Below, one piece after another: positions 21,705 through 33,009 of a stretch of DNA of 64,000 nt. Numbering within the stretch: position 1 is the first letter of the stretch; every line of letters begins with the position of its first letter. The stretch is from Chelydra serpentina. Lineage: Eukaryota > Chordata > Testudines > Chelydridae. The notes under the pieces were generated by a model. The model saw only the letters and a program-made list of their open reading frames with translations. It did no database searches and was not told the DNA's origin. Location: NCBI GenBank assembly GCA_037349315.1, contig JBAIAC010000027.1:10049501-10113500 (forward strand), in the 5' to 3' direction. The translations under genes were made by a program, and so were the position numbers.

Positions 21705-21724
21705 GTTGGCGGGGCGGGGCGGGG
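21705..21724. repeat. Short GGGGC tandem repeat
   Basis: Four GGGGC-type pentamers lie immediately upstream of the SINE. The tract is short. Confidence 0.8.
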
Positions 21725-21725
21725 C

Positions 21726-21920
21726 AGGGAGGGATAGCTCAGTGGTTTGAGCATTGGCCTGCTAAACCCAGGATTGTGAGTTCAATCCTTGAGGGGGCCA
21801 TTTAGGGATCTGGGGCAAAAGTCTGTCAGGGGACAGTACTTGGTCCTGCTAGTGAAGGCAGGGGACTGGACTCGATGACCTTTCAGGTCGTTCCAGTTCT
21901 AGGAGATTGGCATATCTCCA
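21726..21920 (+). mobile_element. Turtle tRNA-derived SINE with an alternative tail
   Basis: The 5' part reads GGGAGGGATAGCTCAGTGG with box A, then GCTAAACCCAGGATTGTGAG and box B (GAGTTCAATCC). The tail differs from the other three copies: GTGAAGGCAGGGGACTGGAC, then GACCTTTCAGGTCGTTCC and AGTTCTAGGAGATTGG, not the ATTCTATGATTCT tail. This suggests a second SINE subfamily mobilised by a different CR1 subfamily. Confidence 0.88.
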
Positions 21921-22130
21921 TTTATTTAAGTTTCTGCCAGTTGGCATTTGCAAAGCCACCTAAGCCCCAATGTGCAGCTCAGCGCCCTAGGTCAAGCCAA
22001 AGCAGGATTTTCATACTACTTATCTCACCAGCAGAACACTCACTCTCTCTCATATATGTGCTCAGACCCCAGCTAATACCTATTATCCACCAGCCCCCTC
22101 CTCCGGAGGCAGGCCGCCAATTAGTGGAGG

Positions 22131-22587
22131 CAGGGCCGGCTCTGGCTTTTTTGCTGCCCCAGGCAAAAAAGCTACCAGCCGCCCCTCTCCCCCAGCCGGG
22201 AGGGCGGCATGCCCGCCGCCCAGCTGCCCCGTCTGGGCCGCTGGCAGGGAGGGCGGTATGCCCGCGGCCCCGCTGCCCGGTTTGGCGGGGAGCGTGGCAT
22301 GCCCGTGGCCCCTGCCCCGGCCCCAGAGGGAACGCAGCATGCCCGCGGCCCAGCTCCGGGTGCCGGAGGGGAGGGCGGCGGCATGTCTCCGCTCTCCCCC
22401 GGCCGGCCGGAGGAGCACTGCGGGGAGGGCGGCGGCATGCCCCTGCTCTCCCCCGGCCGGCCGAGCACTGCGGGGAGGGCAGCATGCCCATGGCCCTGCT
22501 CCCCCAGCCGGGCGGGGAGGCACGCCGCCCCCCAGCAGCTTGCCGCCCCAGGCACGCGCTTGCTGCGCTGGTGCCTGGAGCCGCCCG
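22131..22587. mobile_element. Non-autonomous hAT transposon with a CpG-rich minisatellite core (457 bp)
   Basis: A perfect 8-bp direct repeat, AGTGGAGG, flanks the element at 22123-22130 and 22588-22595. The left end is CAGGGCCGGCTCTGGC and the right end GGTGCCTGGAGCCGCCCG, inverted and partly decayed. The left interior TTTTTTGCTGCCCCAGGCA is shared with the element at 7055. The core holds about eight imperfect tandem units, marked by GGCATGCCC-like phrases at roughly 22208, 22257, 22298, 22338, 22382, 22436, 22483 and 22520. Open frames of up to 259 codons on both strands are by-products of the GC-rich repeat. No transposase is present. Confidence 0.86.
22200..22530. repeat. ~45-bp GC-rich minisatellite (about 8 units)
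   Basis: Unit spacing measured between the GCATGCC landmarks is about 49, 41, 40, 44, 54, 47 and 38 bases. Units share GGGGAGGGCGGCATGCCC and a following C-rich part with many CpG dinucleotides. The last landmark has decayed to GGCACGCCGCC. Confidence 0.8.
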
Positions 22588-22599
22588 AGTGGAGGGGCT

Positions 22600-23470
22600 G
22601 CCAAGCAACTGCACAGAACACAGACCGGGGCATGAAAACACAGGGGAAACCTGAGGGAGGTACTGAGCATGAGCAGTGCGGGAAGCAGGGGAAGAGAGAC
22701 ATACATTTTGCCTGCAAGGGCATGATCTAACCTGGCTTAGGCGCCTCACTCAAGGCAGAGCAACCCAAATGGAGGGAGATGCTTATCTGTACCGTAGCCC
22801 ATCAGGGTCAGGCATTTGCCAGGCTGAGCAGAACTACACCCAAGTTCCTTTAAAGATCTGTCCCTTAATGTTCCAGTTCCTCATCTTGAAAACTGTGGCA
22901 ATAATATGCCCCTAACTCCGGGAAGTTGTGAGGAAAAAGTCTATGAATATGCATAAAAGTAGCCTTAAAAACACCTCCCCATCAACATTGAGTTATTAAA
23001 TAAGTATATGACATCAAATATTTGACACATTAACATCTGTTACCAAACACCGCTCAATGACTGTATAATGTAATTCATAGCCTTGTATTTGTTGTTTTAT
23101 TAATAATTCATCTCACAGTTGATGTGCTATTAATAAAGCACATTTAAGAGGTTAATTTACAATAAAATGAATTATCTAGGATTAGACAACCAATATTTGA
23201 CTTCTTATAATTATTTGGAGAGTGTAAAATGTAGCTAAAGCCTAAAGGCATTTTAAAATATGGTTCAGACTATTTGTTTCAGAACCTAATCCTCCATTTT
23301 GTGGTGGGATTTTCAGAAATGCACAGCATTGCCCACTGAAGTTAATGTACCACTGATGTCAATGGGAGCAAAGTTAGGCCAACATAATGGCCCTGGCCCT
23401 GCAATAGGATGCTCACAAGAGGACCCTGTGTGGAGTCCCACTAAAGTCAAGAGTTTGCTCAGCCAGATCC
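22600..23470. other. Intergenic DNA with a fold-back trace
   Basis: No exon is recognised. Around 23020-23240 the DNA is very A/T-rich with many TTAAT/ATTAA cores, as in some conserved non-coding elements. From 23300 to 23460, GATGTCAATGGGAGCAAAG and related phrases suggest an old palindromic repeat. Confidence 0.35.
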
Positions 23471-23475
23471 AAGCT

Positions 23476-23625
23476 TAGAATCATAGAATCTCAGGGTTGG
23501 AAGGGACCTCAGGAGGTCATCTAGTCCAACCCCCTGCTCAAAGCAGGACCAACCCCAACTAGATCATCCCAGCCAGGGCTTTGTCAAGCCTGACCTTAAA
23601 AACCTCTAAGGAAGGAGATTCCATA
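23476..23625 (-). mobile_element. CR1 LINE 3' end, truncated
   Basis: On the minus strand the fragment ends with GGTTGGACTAGATGACCTCC, CCCTTCCAACCCTGAGATTC and the ATGATTCTA tail. Upstream it has TTTTTAAGGTCAGGCTTGAC and ACAAAGCCCTGGCTGGGATG, which are CR1 3'-UTR phrases. These extend beyond the SINE tail, so this is a 5'-truncated CR1 copy. No coding part remains. Confidence 0.85.
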
Positions 23626-23639
23626 GAACCAGCGGTCTG

Positions 23640-24985
23640 TCACAAGCAAATGAAGCTAAACACATAGGATTTGAATCTCCTCTTGCAGTGGTTCTACAAT
23701 GGTGTAGCTCCCTTGACTTCATTCAGTCTGGGGTGAAAGGAGGGGAAGCTCTGTTGGTAACCACTAATGTATCTTGGTGTGAAAACTAAGATGTTGGACT
23801 GACTTTGTGGGAGCAAACCAGTATTGCTCTCCTACCAAGTGGCAGCAGATGTCAGGGTCTTGCAGCTTAGTTTCCTGTTGGAAGAGTAATCAGTGACCTG
23901 GAGTCTATGTATTTTCTTAATGCAACTTGTGTTAAACTACATGCACCAGTCCTTGAACAGAAGTGGTCAAACAGCACACAGACATTTTAGAAATTTCAGC
24001 CCAGTACCAATGCCTAATTCCCAGGAAGCAGCTTTGCCCAAAGAATGGACTCCAGTTAGGAAAATTCAAGCAGAGAGCAAAACCTCTTGCTGCTTGCTAG
24101 AGTGCCACCAAAGCAATTATATCACAGAAACGAACAAAACACAGCACTTCAAAGACTGTACACCATTTTCATACTAAGAACTTTCAAGACTATGTGTAAC
24201 AGTGCCATCTTGTGTGTGACTCCTTTCATGACAACAGTTATAGGGCACAAAGGTGAAATGATGAACATACATGCAGCATTCTGTATCTTAAATTAGCTCA
24301 GAACAGTTTGCCTTAACTTATAATTATAACTCATTTCATGCCTTGGTAGGAGGTCACATAAGGAGACAGAAGACTGCAGAAAAACACTGCGTTGGAGAAA
24401 GGCAGTGAACCTCTCCTAATGATTGCATATATTTAGAGTGCTCCCAGTGGAGACTCAATATTCTGTCAAACAAATGCAACTCACTGTTTTCCCCCGGTAC
24501 TGTGGTCCCTAACAAAGTTGCTTTCATTATCTGGAAAATCCTTGATGAAATGTTAGCATCTTAAGTAACCCTTGTAAGTGAAATGAAATCCGGAAAGTGA
24601 TCAGACGACACCAGGAGAGAAAAATGGAATTCATTTTCTATACAATCAGTTTCCATTAGTTCGAAAGGTAGGTATATATTACAAACAGTGTTTGCCCAGG
24701 GTCAGCACGCTTTCAACAAAATTGAAATGTATCCGCTGATGAAACCGGCAGTGTTATTAGAGTTAACGATCAAACACCATGTGAATGCAGTATAACCTGA
24801 CTCATTAAAGACTGACCTTACGGACATTTAAATTGTATCCTGTAAGCAAGCAAGCAAAAGTCTGTACAGTTGTTCAGTGATAATTAGTCCATGGGAAGTG
24901 CCTCAAATACATACATTGTTTAGATTTTTTTTTTTTTAAAAAAAGAAAGATAATGGAATTAGAATAACTGAGAATCAGCCCCACA
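23640..24985. other. Intergenic DNA poor in recognisable repeats
   Basis: No retroelement, exon or RNA gene is recognised. A 94-codon frame at 23893-24177 has no known domain. A/T-rich blocks with homeodomain-like ATTA cores are frequent, for example near 24640-24960. Confidence 0.4.
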
Positions 24986-25290
24986 ATATTTTAAGGCCCC
25001 TTTAGCCACTCTGGCAATGTAAAGGGGTCTTAAAGAGTGTAAAATGGCTCCCAGAGCATACCCCTCTCGACAGAGGGTCTCCTCCAAATGGAGGAGAATT
25101 TATGTAAGATCTCAACTCCAGCCCCTAGTATTGGAGGTGGATTGGGCTGCACCACACTATGACTATTTTCTGCTTTCCATGACCTATAGGGGATCATGAG
25201 CAGGAGAGCACAAGTTAGAGCAGCCCTGAGGCTGCTCTAATGTATGAGGGCCTGTGCTCACACCTCCCTTCTATAACCACTGGAACGGGG
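24985..25290. repeat. Dispersed repeat with TAGAGCAGCC/GGCTGCTCTA motif
   Basis: The phrase TAGAGCAGCCCTGAGGCTGC followed by TCTAA is mirrored at 45460-45490 by TAGAGCAACCCTAAAACTGC followed by TCTAA. Both copies also contain a CAATGTAAAGG or TAAAGCCACTGG-type motif. Two copies of similar length suggest a dispersed, partly palindromic family. Boundaries and class are unknown. Confidence 0.38.
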
Positions 25291-27090
25291 TCATCAAAAA
25301 TCAGGACCCATGGACCTGAGATGGATTCCAAGGCCCCATCCCCAGGGAAGCACCATGTGAGCTTGATGAAGTCCTAAACAACCCCTGCACTCCTAGGATC
25401 CCATTTCTCAGACACAGAAGAATTTGCATAAGGGAAGCAAGGCACTTTACCTGGCTACAAGCCACAGAAGCTGACTGGTGTAGGTAATTTTGATGGAGTG
25501 ATGGAGAGGGGAAAATGGGAGCAGCGATTGTGGAAGAAGAAAGTGTGGTTGCATATTGCTGGAATGGAGGATGGTGGAGAGTCTGGCCGGGCAGTTTTCA
25601 CGGTGTGGGATGGAGAATGAGGGTGGGAGAAGTAGCACTGGTTAAAGAGGGGACAAAGCAAACCACCATTTGTTGCTGCCCTTCTCAAAATCCTTTCACC
25701 ACCCCCATATTCATCAACCCCCTTTCATGAATCCCTGATGCGTCCCTTGCTAAAATTGCTTAAAAATACGATAGGGATTTACTCTTTGCCATTAGAAGAA
25801 ATAGAATAAAGGGTTTCCTAATTATTACATTAGCAATTCCTCGAAAGAGGAGCCACCCAGAAAATGGAGAATTTCAGAACCTTGACTCCCCCTGCCATTT
25901 TTCACTGTCATTCTCAAGACCTCTGGGGGCTCTGCAGCTACCGCTGACTAGTCACAAAAAGGATATAATTGCCATTGTAACAGTCACTCGCGTGTTTTCC
26001 CACCTGCCTTGAAGACAGAGTAAATTGTCAGATTCAACCATCCCCACCACTTAGATGATGACAATGGAGTGAGTTTTGCAAGAAATTGTTAGCAAAGGGG
26101 ACTCACTTTTCTAATAGTTCATGCACAACATGTTTCCTTGCTAGCAAGTAAACAAGGAAATTTGGTTCTCCTCCTGCATAATGTGACATGTGAAAACTAA
26201 CTTGGAAGGCTGTTTTTTCAGGGTAAGTCAATGTTCCAATTACCAGCAAATTGCTAGCGCTCACAACAACTCTGCATATTAATTCAAACCAAATGAATGT
26301 TCATCAAATTACCTAGAACAGTAAATAGCTCTTCCTGGGGCATGTAAATAAACCTAAGATGTCTGGGAAATTGGAAGAGAGATTTTTTTTTTTAAACTAG
26401 TCAGTCTGGGAGGAGTAAAAATTCTTAAATAAATTGGTAACAGATAATCCAGCTATGAAATAATAAAAAAAAAAAAAAAACCCACCGAAACCACACCACA
26501 CCCACCAACAACTATGGGCTGGATCACATATTTGCGATTCAAGAGAGACTATTTAGTGGGAGATGCAAATGCACATTTTTAATAGATTTTATACCCTTTT
26601 CATTTACACAAAAAAGTCACAGCTGAATAAATTAATGCAAAGATTAATTAAACATCCAAAATTAAAGCTACCCTCTACCTCCCCACCACTCAAATTAAAA
26701 TCAGGGTTATTTATCTGCCAAAGTCTGGGCTTCTCCAACACTACATCTGCACCTTCCCTAAAGCACTGGCAGTCAGCACTGTGGGATTAGGTCAGTTTCC
26801 CTTTGTGCTTTGGTGGGGTGCACAGCCAGGAATAGTTGGCCACCAACAGAGCTAGGGGTCTGAGGGCAAAGATCCAATTAGCTTCAGTAGCTCAGAATCA
26901 AGTCCCAAACCAAAATTTGGACCCAAGCCTCCAAAAAGTGAAAGGGGATTCACTAACTCAAGGTCATTCCACACACCCTAGTTAAAAAAATAAAAAAACA
27001 CCTCTCAAAACTCTTCCAACTGTCAAGCCTAAAAAGGCAGACAAATCCAATCAATTGATCCGGCAAATGAAACATACAGACTAGGGTCAA
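25290..27090. other. Intergenic DNA poor in recognisable repeats
   Basis: Overlapping frames at 25447-25730 lie on both strands and are unsupported. The part 25780-26350 is A/T-rich with several TAATTA cores. An A17 run lies near 26464. Confidence 0.4.
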
Positions 27091-27109
27091 CATTTTTCAC
27101 AGAAGTACC

Positions 27110-27185
27110 TAGGCCTGATACAGAGCCCTTTGTTGTCAAGAAGAAATCTTCCCTTGACTTCAGTGAATTTTCAATCAAGCCCTTA
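27110..27185. repeat. Fold-back repeat fragment (GGCCTGAT...ATCAAGCCC)
   Basis: The left end GGCCTGATACAGAGCCC and the right end TTCAATCAAGCCC are inverted, with TTGTTGTCAAG and CTTGACTTCAGTG inside. It is one more short palindromic element of the group seen at 12657 and 16284. Confidence 0.45.
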
Positions 27186-27189
27186 ACAA

Positions 27190-30100
27190 CTTCTGTGTCA
27201 GAATCTGCTTCGCTAAATGCTGTTTCCCCGCCCCCCACCATTTAATGAGGCCCATTCGCATGGGCTGATCGTCTACTGCACAGCCAATTAAAATGCCACC
27301 CTTTGTGATTTCTTGCCGCATGACATGAGAGAGACATTGATGGGGACAGTCTCAAAAAATTAAAGAGATATGGTACAATCCCAGCCCTGTCGGGCTGGTG
27401 TGTGTAATTTCCAGGCTCTGTTCTTCTGGCCAGCTAGAGAGAGGGAATATGTGACAGTGTAAATACTTTTCTGGGTGAAATGGAATACAGGTTTTATGAA
27501 TCTTTCCCCCTCGAGACTGAACTCCATTATCCATTCTGCCCTTGCCGGTCTGGCTATTATTCAGGTCACTATTCAACAAACTGCAAAGAGCTGTATTTAT
27601 GAATGGATAGGGCTTCCTTTTTCCCCCTCTTCATCTGACTCCCTTTTAGCACAGTATATCACCACTGAGCTAATGCACTAATGGACACTTACCATTACCA
27701 ATCTTCCAACGTAATTAATAATGGCAAATAAGTGAAAACTTCATAAAACCAAATTTACAGATCACTCCTTTTGCTATCCATTAACTGAAGCTATTTATAA
27801 GGTTCAACAAATCTGGAGGCTATAGATACATTCATCTTGCACTAATTATGTTAGACATTTTTAGAATCACGTAAATGCTAATACTTAGACGGGAGGAATG
27901 TATGGGTTCACAGATACCTGGGGAAGGCTGATCACATTATTCTGCCCCATAATGTACAACTGAACTGTGGGTCAATTTTTACCTCTTTTATACCCAGGTA
28001 GGACCAGAATAAAGCAAAGGATCCCACCATGGAGCTTTGAGAATGGGAGAAAGTTTTTTGGACACTGGGTAGGATCCTGGCTGGCTAAGTACCATAACAC
28101 AGGCCTTGATGATCCAATCGGCTCTGCCTGGGCAGAACCCAGAATCTGCACAGAGATGTATTGACTTCAGTGTGTCTGGGCACGGGCACAGGGGTCCACT
28201 CACACAAAGTCGCTTGCAGGCTTGGAACCACAGATTTCAGTTCAGGCCACTGACGGAAGTTTTTGGTAGGTTCCGTTTCAGAGAGACGGATCTCACATCG
28301 CATAAGCGGGGGCGGGGTGGGGGGGGGGATGGGAGGGAGAAGAAGTGAAATCACAGCTTCGACCCCCCTCCCCATTTATTGCATTCGAATCTTGAACTCC
28401 AAATCCCCAAACTAATATAAACCTCTTCTGTGCACAGCCCAAGTTCTGACCCCCATTTGTCCTGCTGTTTTCTGAGCCACAATGCCTGTGTCTGGTCCTT
28501 GAAATTGACTAAGCCGACAGCCTGAAAACGTGGATGAGAATCTACAGGCCTCAGAGGACACCAAGTTTCATTTTACCTCAATGTCAGAGGACAGCGGTAG
28601 TCCTGTTTCTCATCTGAGAGAGCAGCCTCTTTTTTCACGGTTCATTTGATAAACTGAAATATATTCCATCAACATTACCAAAACCAAACACCTTACCCAG
28701 GGAGCAGAGACTGTTTGTCCACAGTGCCAGGGCACATAATTTGAGTATTTTTTTTTTGTCTCCATGCACATTAAAGGCTATCAAGTTGAATGCAGGCAGA
28801 AATATTTACTAATTCAATGCAAGGACTGAGCGATCTAATGCTAGACATCAGGAAAGCTTTAGATAAATCATAGACAAACAAGCAAAACTTCACAGATTAG
28901 TCATAGCAAAAAGAGCAAACAAACACCCTGATATGCCATTCATTTTATTCCAAAAAGTGAGGCTACGATATTTAACATATAGATTGCCTGCATCAAAAAT
29001 AGTTTACAGAGCTGCTGGTGACAAGAGATGCAATTTTGTTTATCAAGAAATTACTAGCTTCTAACTCCCCCTTCCCCTGAAATTAAAGTGCCATTGTCTA
29101 CATTTTATATTCCACTCAGCAGCAGGAATTACTATTGTATTCTCAAGTGTCTGTGTTGCCCTCGTTGGAAAAAAAAATTTTTTTTCCAGAGGCTTTTCAC
29201 TTTGTTATTCTATTTTGCATTGGGCAGAAATTTGGTCTCTAATAAAGATTCATTCTGATTTAAAATAGTTAGGAACTGGGTGGCTAAGAAAGTTGGATAA
29301 TGGGAGAGAGAGTATTTTACCTCTCTGAAAATCCAGTGTGTGTCATCACTTGACTATAAGAGGATACTACTTAGTGCTCACTAGGTAGACTTTGTGAAAT
29401 GAGTTTGATTTCCTCTGGGAGCTGACCTGAGGCTAGGTATCCAAATAATTAAAATCACCATGATGGCACGTATTGGTCTCATTTTGGTAGGGTTGGCAAT
29501 CAAATAAAAACCCAGAGACAATCAAACTCCGCTTTCAAATACACTAGTGTAAATCCAGGACAATTCCAAGTCAGTGGTGTAACAGGACATGGCTCTATAT
29601 ATTCCTAAGACAATTGTCAGAGAGGTCAGATTCAAACTACATTCAGTCTAAGCAGTTTGTATCCATCACCAGTCTCCTGAGCCACAGCACCAGCCCTCTA
29701 TGAACTAGATGCTCATTCCAGATCATTAGAAGCCATGAAGGGCAATTTCCATGAACTCCGTTTTCTATAAGCGAGTTGCTAGTTGGATACCCCTTAAGTC
29801 AGAGCATTAGAATATGCTGATACAAATTGATCCAACTACCACACGATCCACAAAAATGTCACCTGTCTAGGCAAATCAAGTTAGAATCAATATGCCCCAT
29901 TATTCTCTGTGCCACTACCCAGGAAAATAGAAATCTATTTCTTGTCTTTTGTCACCCACATGGTCCCCAAGGAGCGGTGGCTGATTCACAAGTGTTCAAT
30001 CCCTTTGTGTTTCACGGAGAGTTTCGGGCTGACCTGAAATCAAATTCAATTGGAACCACTGTGCTCAACCCAGCTTTGCTCAAAAGTGAATCAAGGTTTG

Positions 30101-31290
30101 CTTGAAAGAATGGCCAATCTCAAGAAATATTTAAGTGACTCTAGGATGGCTTTCAAGTCTAACACAACCAGGTGGGAGTCGAAACATCTTTGGGTTTCAC
30201 AAACAAAGCTCTAGCTATTCGTTTGCTTGAAGGCACAATTTTCCATTCCTGAGACTCCACTCCTAAGAGACAGGGTCAGATTCACCCCCAGTGGCACAAC
30301 ATGTAAACTGAATTTCCCTGCGCCATTCTGGCATACCACCTCTCTGAGGGATTTTTTGTAGGCGGGGTGGGGGTGGGGGTGTTCCTGCTGGGTGGAGATA
30401 GCTTTAATCTTTCTCAGGGGCTCCATAGGAATCCGGCACAGATCCTACAGGAATTTAGTCTATAATATGCTCTAATGTACTCAGAAAGCAGCTTTTTGGG
30501 GGGCACAAAGTGAAGGGTTAATTTTACCACAAATCAGTTTCCCCTCCTGTCCCTACCCTGGAAGTTCTATATCCGTCTAGCAGACAGATTTCTCTCTCTC
30601 CCCCCTCATCTGTCTAGTAAGCAGACTCTCTCCTTATTACCTGTTTCTGAAACCAGGTTCCCTCCTGTGCCCACCTGCCTGCAATACATCATTGGCTGGC
30701 AGGAGGAAGCAATGAGTAGCATGGCTTGAGGGGCTGGGGGGACGGGGACGGGGAGGGAGAATGCTGAGTCTGAAGGAAATGCACTGTGACATCCCATAAA
30801 AATTATAGATTTTTGTCTTCTCTGCCCTGAGAGTTATTCCTCACTATACTTCCAATGCCTGCTGTGATCACACAGAGGGTGTACCAAGCAGCTAAAGGGC
30901 CCAGATGCTAAAGGTCTGAAATGCATTTTCCCCAGTGGTAGCATCTTGGCCAGTGGCAGACTTTTAGTGATCATTTCTGAAAGACCTCTTGCCTGGCCCT
31001 CATACGGCATGTGCTGGAGGGGATGGAAATGCTCATGGGCTGGTGTGCAATATGGATGCAAGTGGGTTGTGCTTCCATACTGGATGCCATTTTCCTTTGG
31101 CTAGTTCTTGAACGCAAGAGCATTTTACCCTTTATATCCAGTCAGGGTACAAACTCAGGCTCCGCTCATGCAAGGAACTCAGTTAAAAACATTTTCTTTA
31201 ATTGCATGCAAAATTTTAATAACTCATCTGCTTGAGATTGGTTGCTATTTTATTATCAACTACCTAGAAGGGCTGGATTCAGTACATTAG
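27190..31290. other. Intergenic DNA poor in recognisable repeats
   Basis: In 4.1 kb I recognise no CR1, SINE, MIR or LTR copy. A T-rich/A-rich palindrome (TGG, nine A, eight T, CCA) lies at 29166-29188. Near 30255 GGGTCAGATTCACCC looks like one end of a palindromic repeat. Short open frames (60-96 codons) have no known domains. A/T-rich blocks at 27640-27860 and 28860-29260 could be regulatory, but conservation cannot be judged here. Confidence 0.4.
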
Positions 31291-31296
31291 GAAATT

Positions 31297-31418
31297 AGAG
31301 AGAAGGTGAGGGAGGTAATATCTTTTATTGGACCAACTTCTATTGGCGAGAGAGCTTACCTAACCCACCTTGTCTCTCCAATATCGCAGAACCGACATGG
31401 TTACACCACCACCATTGC
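31297..31418. mobile_element. Penelope-like element 3' end in inverted arrangement
   Basis: GTAATATCTTTTATTGGACC followed by AACTTCTATTGGCGAGAG is the reverse-oriented 3' tail of a Penelope-like element common in sauropsid genomes. It is followed directly by ACCCACCTTGTCTCTCCAAT and GAACCGACATGGTTACACC, which is the same tail end in forward orientation. The parts GAGAGAAGGTGAGG and CACCTTGTCTCTC form an inverted pair. No reverse-transcriptase or endonuclease coding sequence remains. Confidence 0.5.
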
Positions 31419-31419
31419 A

Positions 31420-32028
31420 TCCCTTAGGAAATGTCCATTCAAGGGCATTTGGTCTCAAAAGCCATAGAGCACTGCAAAAGAAGTCCTACAACTTTCTATT
31501 TGTCACCCAAGTCCTAGGCTAGTAACCTAATCACTGGAATATCCTTCCTCTCCGATTGTAAAGCCAAACATTTAAGATTCCTGTCCCACAAAGATTCTAC
31601 CTCAGTGTGTAAACTTAAGCTCATGCATAAATCTGGGTCTAAATGTTCTACTGAATTGGGGCCTACGCATTGATACAATACTAAATATACACGATTACAT
31701 TTTGGTAGCAGAAAAAGGATCAGAGTATTATCAAATTTCAACAACTGGGTTAGTAGAGCAGGTCAAAAATAGAGGGGAGAAAAATCAAAATATTCTCAAT
31801 TTTTTTAATTTGAGCATTTCAGAATTAATACTGACCAGAGTTGGGCAGAAAAAAAAAAATCAGGGAAAATCTGTGTGAAAATTTAGTCCATAATTTTTCT
31901 TAATTTTCCCTTTTTTTGGAGCTTTTGACATTTCAACTCAAAGTTTCTGAAATTCAGAAACTTTTCAAGAGCTCTCCAGGTTAGATTTTCTGAACCAAAG
32001 GTGAACCATGATAACATTAAAAGGAGTG
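31420..32028. other. Intergenic DNA with an A/T-rich MITE-like patch
   Basis: CAGAGTTGGGCAG followed by an A run at about 31834 resembles the CAGAGCTGGGC start of the A/T-rich hAT-like family, but the opposite end is not clear. CTAATCACTGGAATATCC near 31528 may be a scrap of a minus-strand MIR. Confidence 0.35.
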
Positions 32029-32029
32029 T

Positions 32030-32205
32030 CATCCAGTGATCTGAGTTGAGTGGGATATTGGGAATCAAGACTTCCAAACTCTATTCCCAGCTTTACCGAT
32101 ACTTGGGTGTTTTGACAGTTACCTCCCAGAAAGTCTGAATTCATCCGTGTTTGAAAAGTGCTTGGATATCTTCAGTTAGAAATGTAAAGCAATTATATTA
32201 CACTG
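32030..32205 (+). repeat. MIR SINE, diverged
   Basis: AACTCTATTCCCAGCTTTAC, GATACTTGGGTG, CAGTTACCTCCCAG and the 3' part AAAAGTGCTTGGATATCTTC follow the MIR order on plus. The core is badly eroded. Confidence 0.45.
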
Positions 32206-32363
32206 TTAGTACGATTTCAAATTTTACAAGACTAAAAGTACCCATGAAAATAAAATGTTTATGTTATTTACTATTACTTAATTGTATCGTCTCAAAAATA
32301 TATTTGCTTTATTAAGCTATATATTATACATACACATTATATACCTATGCAAATAAATATACT

Positions 32364-32520
32364 GGGCCGGATTCTTCATTGCCATGTACTTTATTCAGTA
32401 ATTGATAGCTGTGAAAAGTGGATTGGAATTCCGATTGTTCTGATCTAGTAGTATTTTAACCACTTTGCACTGGTCTTAATGACTACACAAGTTGCAGAGC
32501 AACAGGAAATCAGGTCCATA
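32364..32520. mobile_element. Small fold-back MITE (GGGCCGGATTC type)
   Basis: The left end GGGCCGGATTCTTC faces the right end GAAATCAGGTCC in inverted order. It is about 157 bp and non-coding. Flanks share a TATA-rich context, but no exact target duplication was found. Confidence 0.45.
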
Positions 32521-32524
32521 TATA

Positions 32525-33005
32525 CGCATCTGTATATGCATATTTCTGTATGACTGAATACAATCTAATGCCTGATAAAAGTATGATGAAAAAGATTAGT
32601 AATAATTATGCCTTCTGTTTTCTGTGAAAAGATAGGAGTTCCAATTTTATGTAACCATATTCATTTCTTTGAAGAAAGACGGCATTTTAATTTAATCAGC
32701 TTTCTGAATAGCAAAGAACAATCTGCTGCCCTTAATGGGTAATATTCTCTGCCATCAAGCAGCCTTTAGTATTTCACAGACTTCCATAAAGAACAATTTT
32801 ACTGGGCTATTAAGGGAAAAAAATGACTATAACAAAAGATTGTTTGACAGCAAATTTTCCTTCAAGTCTGGTGAACTCTTTTCACCTAATCAAACATTTT
32901 TACAAAGTCCATGCAGCTTTGGTAAAAACTAGGGGCCAGATCCCATTGTCCATGCTGGCTGCTTTGCACCTCCCCAGTGTCAGACTGGAGAGGGCTATAA
33001 ATATT
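32525..33005. other. Unrecognised intergenic DNA
   Basis: A/T-rich, with no supported gene or repeat family. Confidence 0.4.
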
Positions 33006-33009
33006 ACCC

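Noticed and set aside
22200..22530. CpG island promoter
   Set aside because: The CpG richness is explained by the minisatellite inside a transposon with clear target duplications, and no exon follows.
21875..22749. Open frames of up to 259 codons on both strands, rich in Ala, Pro, Gly and Arg
   Set aside because: They cross the boundaries of the hAT element at 22131-22587 and its GC-rich minisatellite, which removes stop codons in all frames.
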